Of a DNA stretch of 33,649 bases, positions 18,367 to 25,942 are shown piece by piece; the stretch's first letter is position 1; each line of letters opens with the position of its first letter. The stretch comes from Mycobacterium sp. Its GTDB lineage: Bacteria; Actinomycetota; Actinomycetes; Mycobacteriales; Mycobacteriaceae. The notes beneath the pieces were generated by a model. It was not told the origin of the DNA and did no database searches. It saw nothing but the letters and a program-made list of their open reading frames with translations. The DNA is taken from NCBI GenBank assembly GCA_020438865.1, contig JAGQTU010000044.1, forward strand, positions 1-33,649, in the 5' to 3' direction. Made by a program: the position numbers and the translations under genes.

Positions 18367-19179
18367 ATGGCTGCGAAGTATCAGTACAAGTTGCCGGAAC
18401 ACGAGGTTGACTACGGGGTTCCGGTGAAGGTCGCGGATCTGAAGATCGATCCCCAGGCTCAGCGCACGCTCGTGGAGAAGCGCGCTCAGAGGCTGGCGGA
18501 CGAGTTCATCCCGGCTGCGATCGGGACGATCATCGTCTCCGAGCGCGAGAACGGCGAGAAGTACATCGTCGATGGCCAGCATCGCTGGCGCGCCTGCCAG
18601 CTGCTGGGCCAGGAGTACGTCATGTGTGAGGTCCACCGCGGCCTCACCCAGACGGAGGAGGCCGTCCTCTTCCTGATCAAGAACCGTGAGAGCGCGCGCC
18701 CCGCCGCGATCGATGAGTACGTGATCGGCCTGACCGGCGGCATTCCGGTCTTCGTGGATACCGAGAAGGTTCTGGTGGCGCACGGCCTGAAGATGGGCAA
18801 CACCAGCGTCAACTCGATCGGTGCGGTGAACGGCGTCCTCCGGATCACCGACAAGTACGAGGCCGAAACGCTCGACCGCACGCTGACCGTCGCCGAGAAG
18901 GCCTGGGGTCGTTCGGCGGATACCTGGGATGGCATGCTGCTCGGCGGCATCGGCGAGTTCCTCGGCCGGCACGGCAGCATGGTCAACGATGAGGAGCTGG
19001 CTAAGAAGATCGCGAAAGCCGGCTCCGCCGCGGGCTGGCGCGGCAATGTCCACTCGATCAGCACGGCGGGTGGGACCCAGCACTCGGGCACGGGCGGGCG
19101 CGTGATGACGTGCTACCACCTGATCGTCCATCAGTGGAACAAGGGCCGCCGCTCCGAGGCGACCAAGATCATCCTCTGA
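18367..19179 (+). CDS. ParB/Srx-fold N-terminal domain protein
   Basis: Protein of 270 residues. Residues about 18-85 resemble the ParB N-terminal domain: VADLKIDPQAQR, then YIVDGQHRWRACQLLG with the box II motif GQHR at 70-73, the nucleotide-binding/nuclease-like signature. No ParB helix-turn-helix is recognisable in the remainder, so a classic partition role is not shown. Such proteins are frequent in actinophages and their satellites, usually with unknown function. The ATG at 18367 is chosen over the GTG at 18358 because AGAGGTG lies at ideal spacing before it. It is the first gene inside attL, on the plus strand, followed by a strong terminator, and therefore transcribed apart from the integrase operon. 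The 12-bp repeats upstream may be its target. Confidence 0.72.
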   Translation: MAAKYQYKLPEHEVDYGVPVKVADLKIDPQAQRTLVEKRAQRLADEFIPAAIGTIIVSERENGEKYIVDGQHRWRACQLLGQEYVMCEVHRGLTQTEEAVLFLIKNRESARPAAIDEYVIGLTGGIPVFVDTEKVLVAHGLKMGNTSVNSIGAVNGVLRITDKYEAETLDRTLTVAEKAWGRSADTWDGMLLGGIGEFLGRHGSMVNDEELAKKIAKAGSAAGWRGNVHSISTAGGTQHSGTGGRVMTCYHLIVHQWNKGRRSEATKIIL

Positions 19180-19193
19180 CCCGACACCCACCC

Positions 19194-19229
19194 AGTAGGC
19201 CCCCGCTTCGGCGGGGGCCTACTCTTTTG
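19194..19229 (+). terminator. strong intrinsic terminator
   Basis: A 13-bp perfect stem (AGTAGGCCCCCGC and its complement) with a TTCG tetraloop, followed by CTTTTG. It sits 14 bases after the ParB-like gene and insulates the convergent integrase gene from that transcript. The minus strand lacks a T tract after the stem. Confidence 0.85.
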
Positions 19230-19252
19230 TGCCGGTGACGGTGCGGCCCGCC

Positions 19253-20620
19253 CTACCCCGGCGAACCGACTCTGCGGAGGGGCACAACGTTCCCGGCAAC
19301 GGCTGCGGGCGACGTCTGCGGGGGTGGGGCTGGCTCGGGCAGAGTGTTCAGTGCGCCGCCATCCTGCTCAGGAATGTAGTCGCCATAAACGTCCAGGGTG
19401 AGGGTGAAGGTACTGTGGCCCAACCACTTCGACACCTGCATGAAGTGGACGCCCGCCGAGAGCTGGAGCGTGGCGAAGGTATGCCGAAGGTCATGGAGCC
19501 GTACGCCCTGGGTCGCGGGCGCATCCGCCGTCGCGGGTCGGCTAGCCGGTAGCCCGTTCACCTCCAGGGCGGGCCGGAACAGGTTCTTGTAGAACGCGCC
19601 CATGTCGCACGGCTCCGAGTAGTCAAGCGGCGCGACCGCGAGGCAGCCCCGTCGCCGGGCACCACCCAGCGCCCTGTTGGGCCAGAGGGGTGCTTCGGCC
19701 GTGTTGGCCGCGGGGTGGTTGTTCAGGTAGTCGGCCATTCGTACCGCGAGCCAGGAGGGGAGCGGGACGTTGCGGCTGCTCTTCGCGCTCTTGAGCGTGT
19801 CTGAAAGCCACTCCCCGCCGCGACGTTTCTTCGCCCGCCGCACGTCCACCCGGGCGCGGGGCACCCCTGCTGGTCCCGGTGTAAAGACAAGGTCCTGGAC
19901 CTCCAGGCCGGCCAATTCCTCCGCGCGGAGGCCTGTGTACGCGGCGAACAGCGTCAGCAGCTCGTACACCGGGTAGCGGGTGCCGATGGTGGCGGCGACC
20001 GCCCCGACCTGCTCGGCGGTGAGCGGGTGGTGGCGCCGGTTACGCCGCTGCGCGCCGTTGGCTGAGAAGTCCACCCCGTCGACAGGGTTAGCAGGGATGG
20101 CCTTGTGGCGTACCGCGTAGCCGAATACCGCCCGCAGCACCGACCAATGGTGCTTGAGGGTCGCCGGGGTAAGCCCGCGCCCGGCCAGCCGGGCCAGGTA
20201 CCGCTCGCAGAGGGTCGGGGTAATCGCGCCGATAGCCATCCCGCCAAACTCCGGCAGCGCGTACACCGCCAGCCGCTTCCCGTAGCCGTCGACGGTGTCG
20301 GCCTTCAGCCGCCCGCTCGCAACCTTCACGCGCTGGGCCGCGAGCCACGCCGCAGCGTAGTAGCCGAACGTCTGCGCCCCGGCCTTGCGCTGGTCGGCCA
20401 GGGCGGTAGTGCCGCCCGTGTGCTTCGCGGCGTTGAGCTCGTCGCGGCGGGCCTCTGCGGCCTCTCGGGTCGGGTAGCTCTCCTGACGGGTGCGGGTCTT
20501 GCCGGGTATCGGTAGGCCGGTAGCGGGGTTGGTCGCTGGCTCCCGCCAGCAGACCTCATACCTCTTCGCCGCTTTGCCCCGGCGCTTCTGCGTCGTGTTG
20601 TGGGTCCTGATGTACGCCAT
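19253..20620 (-). CDS. tyrosine recombinase / phage integrase
   Basis: Site-specific recombinase of 455 residues that would integrate and excise the element at the tRNA. The N-terminal arm-binding region (about 1-80) precedes a core-binding SAM-like domain (about 84-180, with GRLKADTVDGYGKRL). The catalytic domain shows Arg232 in YTGLRAEELAGL, a probable Lys at 277-280 in TLKSAKSSRNVPLP, His376 and Arg379 in LHDLRHTFATLQ, His402 in WLGHSTFTL and the nucleophile Tyr412 in DVYGDY. All catalytic residues are present, so it should be active. It starts within the stop of the preceding 64-residue gene (TGATG, one shared base) and is the last gene of a coupled operon headed by a serine resolvase. 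Confidence 0.95.
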   Translation of the reverse strand: MAYIRTHNTTQKRRGKAAKRYEVCWREPATNPATGLPIPGKTRTRQESYPTREAAEARRDELNAAKHTGGTTALADQRKAGAQTFGYYAAAWLAAQRVKVASGRLKADTVDGYGKRLAVYALPEFGGMAIGAITPTLCERYLARLAGRGLTPATLKHHWSVLRAVFGYAVRHKAIPANPVDGVDFSANGAQRRNRRHHPLTAEQVGAVAATIGTRYPVYELLTLFAAYTGLRAEELAGLEVQDLVFTPGPAGVPRARVDVRRAKKRRGGEWLSDTLKSAKSSRNVPLPSWLAVRMADYLNNHPAANTAEAPLWPNRALGGARRRGCLAVAPLDYSEPCDMGAFYKNLFRPALEVNGLPASRPATADAPATQGVRLHDLRHTFATLQLSAGVHFMQVSKWLGHSTFTLTLDVYGDYIPEQDGGALNTLPEPAPPPQTSPAAVAGNVVPLRRVGSPG

Positions 20621-20814
20621 CAGTACCCGCCCCTCACCGACGTCAGATCCTCGGCCCAGTACTGCGCCTTGGTTCCGTCGGCGAACCGCACGACGTGGAG
20701 CATGTCGCCGCCAATATTCCGCGTGGTGTCGACGGTGCCTATGCGATGGCGGTGCGGGTCGCCGGGTAAGACAACGATGACCTGGTGCCGGGGCGCGTAG
20801 TAGTCGGCCTTCAT
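20620..20814 (-). CDS. small protein, unknown function (64 aa)
   Basis: Not recognised. The peptide MKADYYAPRHQVIVVLPG followed by HRIGTVDTTRNIGG and VVRFADGTKAQYWAEDL looks like a small all-beta (SH3-like) domain. It is supported by organisation rather than homology: its ATG shares a base with the stop of the gene before it, and its stop shares a base with the ATG of the integrase (TGATG at both ends). That arrangement suggests it is translated in step with the integrase and could be an accessory recombination or regulatory factor. Confidence 0.65.
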   Translation of the reverse strand: MKADYYAPRHQVIVVLPGDPHRHRIGTVDTTRNIGGDMLHVVRFADGTKAQYWAEDLTSVRGGY

Positions 20815-21113
20815 CAGCCCCTACCCCTTACGCGCCGCTGCGAGGTCTTGTGCTGGCCGTACAGCCGCTTCATGAACTTGTCGTGTTCCTGCTTGGTGAC
20901 GCGCCGCCGTACGCTCTGCTTGCGACCAAGGCGGGTCGCTTTCGGCCTAGGCATGGGTGCCTGCTTGGTGGTCATGAGTTCGACTACTTCCTGTATCTGG
21001 TTCTCTGATAGGTACTTCCGCCACGCGAAGTAGGCACGGGCGGCTACTTCGCGATGCTCGTCTGGGGTGAACGGCTCGCTGGGTTGGGCGAACGGCGGGA
21101 CGGTTAGGCTCAC
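20814..21113 (-). CDS. small basic protein, unknown function (99 aa)
   Basis: Not recognised. The GTG start at 21113 overlaps the resolvase stop by four bases (GTGA) and has GGAGG seven to eight bases before it, so I prefer it to longer in-frame starts that lie inside the resolvase. The N-terminal half (FTPDEHREVAARAYFAWRKY and LSENQIQEVVELM) is helical and acidic to neutral. The C-terminal 40 residues are very basic (KATRLGRKQSVRRR, KTSQRRVRGRG), which suggests nucleic-acid binding. It is second in the resolvase-integrase operon. Confidence 0.65.
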   Translation of the reverse strand: MSLTVPPFAQPSEPFTPDEHREVAARAYFAWRKYLSENQIQEVVELMTTKQAPMPRPKATRLGRKQSVRRRVTKQEHDKFMKRLYGQHKTSQRRVRGRG

Positions 21114-21790
21114 GAGACTGCCTCCATTTCCGTTGATGCCGAAGCACTTTGGTAAATGCGCCGAACCGTGCTCGACTGCCATCGCGGTAAGCCTGCGGGG
21201 CTGAGGATGCCTTCTGCTTCCAGGGCGCGGGCGATAGCGTCGAAGCTAAGGCCTGCGTTGCGCTCCATGACGATCCGGCGCACGACGCCGGGCTTGGCTA
21301 GCCGTGGCCGGCCAATCGGCTCACCGCGCTGCTTCTTGGCGTACAGCGCGGCCTTGGTGCGTTCGCTGGCGAGCTCACGCTCAAACTGGCCGAATACCGC
21401 GAACGTTCCGGCCATCGCACGCCCTGCTGCGGTCGTCAGATCCAGATTGAGATCGAGCACGACCAAGTCCCACCCTTGGTTCTGGGCGGCGTCGATTATG
21501 TTGGCGGCGTGAATGATCGACCGGGCCAGCCGATCAAGCTTGGCCACGATCAGTCCGTCGCCCTGCCCAGACGCCAAGAGCTGTAGTGCTTCTCCCAGAC
21601 TCGTGTTGATCTGCTTACCACTGGCGCCCTCATCGGCAAAGTGCTCTACGTCCCAGCCGCGGCGCGCTGCCTCGGCGTCGATGGCTGCTCGTTGCGCTTC
21701 CAGCCCGTTACGTTTGTCTGCCTGCTCCGCAGTACTCACACGGGTGTAGCCAAACATCAAGGGCTGCACACAGTTTGCTCGCTCAGTCAA
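21110..21790 (-). CDS. small serine recombinase (resolvase/invertase family)
   Basis: Catalytic domain with the nucleophile in GYTRVSTAEQ (Ser19), the conserved IVAKLDRLARS segment (about 79-89) and the E-helix region AGTFAVFGQFERELASERTKAAL (about 126-148, split here by position only). A Hin/Gin-type helix-turn-helix follows (about 185-215, LSFDAIARALEAEGI then WQSSTVRRIYQ). It is complete at 226 residues. The start is TTG at 21790, chosen because AGGAGG lies eight bases upstream; an in-frame ATG at codon 12 would cut into the domain. It resolves or inverts DNA between short sites, a job different from the tyrosine integrase with which it shares an operon. It may resolve dimers or multimers of the replicating element, or invert a segment; no target site is evident. 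Confidence 0.92.
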   Translation of the reverse strand: MTERANCVQPLMFGYTRVSTAEQADKRNGLEAQRAAIDAEAARRGWDVEHFADEGASGKQINTSLGEALQLLASGQGDGLIVAKLDRLARSIIHAANIIDAAQNQGWDLVVLDLNLDLTTAAGRAMAGTFAVFGQFERELASERTKAALYAKKQRGEPIGRPRLAKPGVVRRIVMERNAGLSFDAIARALEAEGILSPAGLPRWQSSTVRRIYQSASASTEMEAVS

Positions 21791-21812
21791 GGGTCCATCC
21801 TCCTACCTAGTC

Positions 21813-21845
21813 GGGGCGTAACCGTTCATCTACGCCTTACGCCCC
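21813..21845. promoter_or_regulatory. inverted repeat with GGCGTAA/TTACGCC boxes before the resolvase operon
   Basis: GGGGCGTAA (21813-21821) and TTACGCCCC (21837-21845) form a perfect 9-bp inverted repeat with CTACGCC between them (21830-21836). The site lies 23 bases before the resolvase start and touches the stop of the upstream 76-residue gene. The same 7-base boxes recur in the divergent region at 27567-27666, so an element-encoded repressor site is plausible; an attenuator hairpin is the alternative. Confidence 0.5.
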
Positions 21846-22067
21846 GGACGCTACGCCAGCCAGCCAACTCACGCGATACCTCTCACCAGGGTATTTAACG
21901 TCTGTGGCAAACGCTGGTTCGTGTATCGCCTGGTCGTGGCCCAGGGCCGGTATCGCCGCCCGCTCGGCGGCGTTCAGCGCCCCTCTCGCGTATGCGGAGG
22001 CCGCGCCGGTCCCGTTTGCCGGGTCGGCGGGCGTTCGGCCGTCAACGGGGCCATGAGGGGCCTTCAT
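21837..22067 (-). CDS. small protein, unknown function (76 aa)
   Basis: Not recognised. Its ATG overlaps the stop of the CCCH zinc-protein gene by four bases (ATGA), which is the main support. The N-terminal half is Pro/Ala/Gly-rich, and the second half (AIPALGHDQAIHEPAFATDV and KYPGERYRVSWLAGVA) is more structured in appearance. It ends at the inverted repeat that precedes the resolvase. Confidence 0.5.
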   Translation of the reverse strand: MKAPHGPVDGRTPADPANGTGAASAYARGALNAAERAAIPALGHDQAIHEPAFATDVKYPGERYRVSWLAGVASGA

Positions 22068-22516
22068 CGACGCCTCATGCGAGACCGTACTACCCGCGCT
22101 TTCGGGTTACCGCGACCCACTTGGGTCATGGCTTCGGTGAGGCCCATCAGCGGCGTCTCAGTTTGCTTGGGCGGCTCGGCTTCTGGGGCTTCTGCGGGCG
22201 AATCTGACTGGGGGGCTGGGTCAGCCAGGGCGGGTTCGGCCGGCTCCGCGGTGGCCGGCGTGTGCACCTCGGGCGGGTCGCCGGGTATCGGAACGTGGGG
22301 TGGCGCTTCCCGGCCGCGCAGTCGGCGCACGGCGTCGCGCACCGTCTGGAGGTCGAGCCGCTGCTTGGCCTTCGCTTTGGTCTGCGGAGCCATCCCGCCG
22401 TGGATCCGACATACGTTCCCGCCCTTGATCGCCCAGGCTCCACATGGCTGCTTATCGCCACTCCTACGGGCCGTGCATTTCCGTGGGTGCCCTTGGCGTT
22501 CTTCATAGGTACGCAT
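22064..22516 (-). CDS. CCCH zinc-motif phage-type protein (150 aa)
   Basis: The N-terminal 42 residues hold a C-x10-C-x10-C-x2-H motif (Cys14, Cys25, Cys36, His39; QPCGAWAIKGG then VCRIHGG), a compact putative zinc site ending in HGG that recurs in phage and actinobacterial mobile-element proteins. The middle is a charged helix (KAKAKQRLDLQTVRDAVRRL). The C-terminal half is a Pro/Glu/Ala-rich linker ending in a basic tail (VVRSRMRRR). The ATG at 22516 is used; a TTG at 22525 is also open. It follows the primase operon closely and overlaps the 76-residue gene. Nucleic-acid binding is inferred; function unknown. Confidence 0.65.
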   Translation of the reverse strand: MRTYEERQGHPRKCTARRSGDKQPCGAWAIKGGNVCRIHGGMAPQTKAKAKQRLDLQTVRDAVRRLRGREAPPHVPIPGDPPEVHTPATAEPAEPALADPAPQSDSPAEAPEAEPPKQTETPLMGLTEAMTQVGRGNPKARVVRSRMRRR

Positions 22517-22528
22517 GGGTCGCAATAC

Positions 22529-22741
22529 TCATGGGTTATCCAGGCCCCCGTAGACGGGTAGACGGGTAGACGGGAAGAGTTTTCGCGTCATAGTCGAAAG
22601 ACTCCTAAACGCGCGGATCGAATTTTGTAACATGACCAGGTCTTTTACGATTTTCGGTAGACGGGTATCGCCCACGTGACCGCGTACCCCTCTTACCCGC
22701 CTACCCGGCTTACCCGCCTTTATCACAGTTAGCTGCTTCAT
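22529..22741 (-). CDS. possible small basic protein (70 aa)
   Basis: Not recognised. Support is the ATGA overlap of its ATG (22741) with the primase stop codon, the pattern used by most genes of this operon. The peptide is strongly basic (KAGKPGRRVRGVRGH, then VKDLVMLQNSIRAFRSL and STMTRKLFPSTRLPVYGG). The DNA contains the repeat cluster described separately, so the frame could be accidental to an origin. It ends four bases before the possible TTG start of the zinc-protein gene. Confidence 0.4.
   Translation of the reverse strand: MKQLTVIKAGKPGRRVRGVRGHVGDTRLPKIVKDLVMLQNSIRAFRSLSTMTRKLFPSTRLPVYGGLDNP
22551..22718. repeat. iteron-like repeat cluster next to the primase gene
   Basis: TAGACGGG is repeated three times without a gap (22551-22574) and again at 22658-22665. 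TTACCCGCC occurs twice, 17 bases apart (22693-22701, 22710-22718), with TACCCGG between. The stretch from 22575 to 22657 is visibly AT-richer than its surroundings. Repeats flanking an AT-rich zone beside a replication gene resemble a replication origin. The cluster also lies inside a 70-codon reading frame, so it may simply be coding DNA. Confidence 0.45.
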
Positions 22742-25185
22742 GATTCGTTCAGGTGGATTCGCCACCCATCCCGCCCTCGGTAGTTGATCTCTTGACGGGT
22801 GACAGTCCCGTCCTCTTCCAGATCATTGAGTGCCTCGTCCACATACTGTTTGTCCGGCCCGAATTGCTTCTTGAGTTCGTTCAGCGTCTGGTCGTTCTTC
22901 GTGTTCAGCTTTTCCACAACTCGCTCGGCTATCCGTGCGACCTTCTTGACGTGCTCATCTGCAATCTGTTCGGCCTCAGCAAGTTTCCGAACACCAGACG
23001 CCTTCCCAGCCTTTATATTCCGCTCTCCCGTCTCTGTAGCCAATGTCCTCAGGACATCTGCGCGGGTGAGGTCACTGATCTTCATGGCCGTCCCGGCGAG
23101 GTCCCAATCTTGTTGGGTGATTTCTCTGTGCTGGCGCAAGATCGCGATGGCTGCGGCAAGCTTCTCCCGACATAGCAGCTTGTGACCGTCGAGTGGATCG
23201 ATGTCCTCCTGGTCACCGAGAACCGCAAACGCCTGCTCGTCGATCGCCGTGTACACCGCCTCGGGAACCGCGATGACGTCAAAACTCTCAGGGTCTGCGG
23301 GTTCGCTCATCCGGCTCGCCAGGGTGATATCCCGGTCAAGCCGCAGGACACCTTCCACTTCGCCCTCGGTGTCGTGGGCGTCGGTGTCGGTCTGCGGCCA
23401 CGGTGGCAGATCGAGTCTCGGCGGTTCGGAAGGGCGTTCTTTCGGGCGGTCGGGGTCGCTGACCGGAAACCACACGATCCGTTGGGGAGTTCCAGCGTCG
23501 GCATCATCGAATACCGGTCCTGCCCGCAGTGGCTGGACTCCGACGATCATGCACAGCCGGTAGCGATGCGATTGGAGGACGATGGCTTTGTCGTCGGCGG
23601 CATAGTCGATTCCGAGCCGCTCACCCGACCATGCGTAGCGCAGCTCTGACATCAATGTCGATCCGCCGCGGCCGCCCGTCGCAGTCAGTGTGTCGACTTC
23701 GGGTATCTCAGCGAGCACCGACCAGTTCTTGCCGATCTGAACGCTCGGCTCGCCTTTGCCCGGCTTCTTGACGTAGGCGAAGCACTTCGCCAGTCCCTCA
23801 CCACTACCGGGCTTCTTGGGATTTGGAGGGGGATCAACACCTAGCCAGTCGAACGCCGCACCCATCGCGGCGCTCTTGATGCTGCCGCTCTTGCCCACGA
23901 GCGCCACGAACGTGTTCAGACTGGCGACCCGCCCCACTAGGGGCGGCAGCACTACGTACGGCGGGACCGCCGAGACAGCTACTGCCGCACAAACCCCGAA
24001 CATGGCCCACGGCCCGACCCGGCGTGATCGCGCGAACCGGCGCATGTCCTGCAACTCCGGGCATGAGTTCCAGAATGCTTCCTCATCAATCTGTTCGGCG
24101 TGTTTATGGTCGCCAAGCTCAGCGCGGACCTGCTCGTCCGTCTTGCACGCGGCGAGTTCGATCCCATATTCAAAAGCGGCGGGTACCTCCACCTCTGGCA
24201 CACCCTCGCCGGTCTCAGCCCGTAGCTGGATCAGGCGCTGCTCTACCAAATTCCTGGCCGTCGAATAGTCCGAGGCGCTAAGGCACCCCAGCCTCACGGC
24301 ACAGGCCAACCGCACTGCCTGGCTCATCAACCACTGGTGTCTACCGGCGTTCGGGCGGTCAGTCGATATGCCGACGAGCCACTTTTTCAGGTAGCCGCAG
24401 GTTTCCTCGGCTGGCTCCCACTCGTTCGGGTCGCTCACAATCTCGCTGTTGTCACGGTCGCCGTTCTCGTCATAGGCGCCGGCTGCATCCAGCCGCTCAC
24501 GGACCTCATCCAAAGTCAGCGGGTCGCCGTCATCGGCAAAACAGGCGACGGCGATACCGTCCGATCCGTTGGTCGCGGTCTTGCAGTTGAAGGTCCCAGG
24601 CACGCGCATGATGCGGTCCAGGTTGAACACTGAATCCGCCGTGGACCCGTGTCTTCCAGCAACGGCCTTCACCAGACGGCCCCATCGGCTCAGCACCGCG
24701 TTCAGCGCTTCGGTATCACCCTCACCGTCGATGATCTCCCAATATGGCTGGAGGCCATGGCCGCTATGCGTCGTCGCTGACGGTCGGGTGCCCAGCACCG
24801 TCGACAGATCCCTGATGATCGCGCGCGCCACACCCATATCCGGGCAGGCTCCCGGCTTCACGTCTAGGTCTGCCCAGAGTGCGGCCAGTCGGGTCACTTC
24901 CTCGGCCTTGCCTTTGCTTCCGACCCGCGCGGGGCCGGCCACCGGGCAGACCCCAAACCACACGTCGCCCCTCGGCAGTTTGTCGACGTACTTCCAAACG
25001 TCGGTCACCTTCAGCACCTGCGCGCTGAAGCTGCCGTTGGTTCTACAGCAGACTGAGGTGTACTCCCAGGGTTTGTACCCCAGCACGTCGAGCAGTAATG
25101 CTGAATGGTTCAGAGCGATGCCATTTGTCGGAATTAGGCTGCCGCGGTTAAGGTTTCGCGCCTTGGCCCTTTCGGGTAGACTCAC
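22738..25185 (-). CDS. primase-helicase-like replication protein (AEP type)
   Basis: 815 residues with two recognisable parts. The N-terminal part resembles archaeo-eukaryotic primases of mobile elements: WADLDVK with Asp106/Asp108 as the metal pair, THSGHGLQPYWE with His140/His143, and FNLDRIMRVPGTFNCK at 187-202. The middle has a P-loop-like VALVGKSGSIKSAAMGAA (Lys437, Ser438), in which the glycine that normally precedes Lys is Ile, then LAEIPEVDTL (about 491-500) in the Walker B position and a DUF3987-like ATPase region. The C-terminal 100 residues look like a winged helix (KQYVDEALNDLEEDGTVTRQ). It probably primes or initiates replication of the excised element at a nearby origin. It heads the long minus-strand gene set after a hairpin. 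Confidence 0.75.
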   Translation of the reverse strand: MSLPERAKARNLNRGSLIPTNGIALNHSALLLDVLGYKPWEYTSVCCRTNGSFSAQVLKVTDVWKYVDKLPRGDVWFGVCPVAGPARVGSKGKAEEVTRLAALWADLDVKPGACPDMGVARAIIRDLSTVLGTRPSATTHSGHGLQPYWEIIDGEGDTEALNAVLSRWGRLVKAVAGRHGSTADSVFNLDRIMRVPGTFNCKTATNGSDGIAVACFADDGDPLTLDEVRERLDAAGAYDENGDRDNSEIVSDPNEWEPAEETCGYLKKWLVGISTDRPNAGRHQWLMSQAVRLACAVRLGCLSASDYSTARNLVEQRLIQLRAETGEGVPEVEVPAAFEYGIELAACKTDEQVRAELGDHKHAEQIDEEAFWNSCPELQDMRRFARSRRVGPWAMFGVCAAVAVSAVPPYVVLPPLVGRVASLNTFVALVGKSGSIKSAAMGAAFDWLGVDPPPNPKKPGSGEGLAKCFAYVKKPGKGEPSVQIGKNWSVLAEIPEVDTLTATGGRGGSTLMSELRYAWSGERLGIDYAADDKAIVLQSHRYRLCMIVGVQPLRAGPVFDDADAGTPQRIVWFPVSDPDRPKERPSEPPRLDLPPWPQTDTDAHDTEGEVEGVLRLDRDITLASRMSEPADPESFDVIAVPEAVYTAIDEQAFAVLGDQEDIDPLDGHKLLCREKLAAAIAILRQHREITQQDWDLAGTAMKISDLTRADVLRTLATETGERNIKAGKASGVRKLAEAEQIADEHVKKVARIAERVVEKLNTKNDQTLNELKKQFGPDKQYVDEALNDLEEDGTVTRQEINYRGRDGWRIHLNES

Positions 25186-25218
25186 GCTCGTCTAGTTCCT
25201 TTCAACACAGACACCCTC

Positions 25219-25252
25219 GCCCCCGGTCGATGGCCAAGGTTCGACCGGGGGC
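25219..25252. terminator. 12-bp hairpin between excisionase-like and primase genes
   Basis: GCCCCCGGTCGA (25219-25230) and its exact complement (25241-25252) are separated by ten bases. No clear T tract follows on the minus strand, so it may attenuate transcription into the primase gene rather than fully stop it. Confidence 0.5.
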
Positions 25253-25261
25253 AACATTTGC

Positions 25262-25519
25262 TTATTGGGCAACAGATTCCGACGCTCTGCCGATATTGAA
25301 GCCGACATATCTTGTTGGGGCAGGCTGCTTTCGGCTGGCGATGAAGTCCCAGCCATCCTGCTTAGAGAAGTAGTTGCCATTCCCGTATCGGGTCGGCTTG
25401 ATCTCCCGATTGATCACCGCCATTTTGATGGTTCGACGGCTGACGGGAATGCCCTCGTCGTGGTGAAGCCACTCCCAGAGCTCCTGCTCAGTCATGGTCG
25501 GCTTCTTGTCTTCATCCAT
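25262..25519 (-). CDS. excisionase-like winged-helix protein (85 aa)
   Basis: Small DNA-binding protein of the MerR/excisionase (HTH_17) style. MTEQELWEWLHHDEG, then PVSRRTIKMAVINREIKP with the recognition helix, then the wing RYGNGNYFSKQDGWDFIAS. The ATG at 25519 follows AGGAGCG at good spacing. It is the most upstream gene of the minus-strand replication-integration unit. It could be the recombination directionality factor for the tyrosine integrase or a regulator of the operon; the gene at 27195-27548 is a second candidate for the same job. Confidence 0.7.
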   Translation of the reverse strand: MDEDKKPTMTEQELWEWLHHDEGIPVSRRTIKMAVINREIKPTRYGNGNYFSKQDGWDFIASRKQPAPTRYVGFNIGRASESVAQ

Positions 25520-25814
25520 GGACGCGCTCCTGTGCCACAAATCGATGGTTCGGATTTGCGCCCACTTCCAATCCCTGGTTTATCTAGGAAGCGCGCCCAG
25601 GGGGAGGTGCGGGACTTTCGGCCCACACGTCTCTAACTATACCCGAGACGCCGCGCGCCCGTCGGATAGGAAATCGACGAGACGCGAAGCGGCGCAACCA
25701 GACATGGCCGATTCCAGTGATCCTTGGGCTCCAGTTCGGGAGTCTCTGGATTCTGTGTCCAAAGACATCGCGTGTCGGTTGGAGCACAGGTCCAAATCGA
25801 CACTAACTAAGAGG
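25520..25814. other. non-coding stretch left of the CRP-type site
   Basis: No gene with a plausible start and ribosome site is seen on either strand. It probably holds the promoters of the minus-strand excisionase-like gene and of the plus-strand zinc-ribbon gene. An alternative plus frame that begins at ATG 25704 lacks a Shine-Dalgarno and runs out of phase with the cysteine-rich gene. Confidence 0.4.
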
Positions 25815-25830
25815 TGTGAAGCAAATCACA
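25815..25830. promoter_or_regulatory. perfect CRP/FNR-type palindrome
   Basis: TGTGA-AGCAAA-TCACA, the exact consensus form recognised by CRP proteins, including mycobacterial CRP (Rv3676 type). It lies 112 bases before the zinc-ribbon gene and about 295 bases before the start of the divergent excisionase-like gene. Binding is inferred from the match. Confidence 0.55.
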
Positions 25831-25942
25831 TGCCCCTGTCGAAGTCGCGCCACCGTAGGTTTGGAATCACCATTTTGGTAGCGAATGGCGGAAGCCTGCG
25901 CTCCCAGGTCTACACCGAGGAGCATCGGCGGGAAGGACGGAA

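Noticed and set aside
19194-19229. Terminator acting for the integrase gene as well
   Set aside because: On the minus strand the stem is not followed by a T tract, so only the plus-strand role is supported.
25192-25380. 62-codon minus frame between the excisionase-like and primase genes
   Set aside because: It overlaps the end of the winged-helix gene and crosses the hairpin; Ser/Pro-rich composition and no ribosome site.
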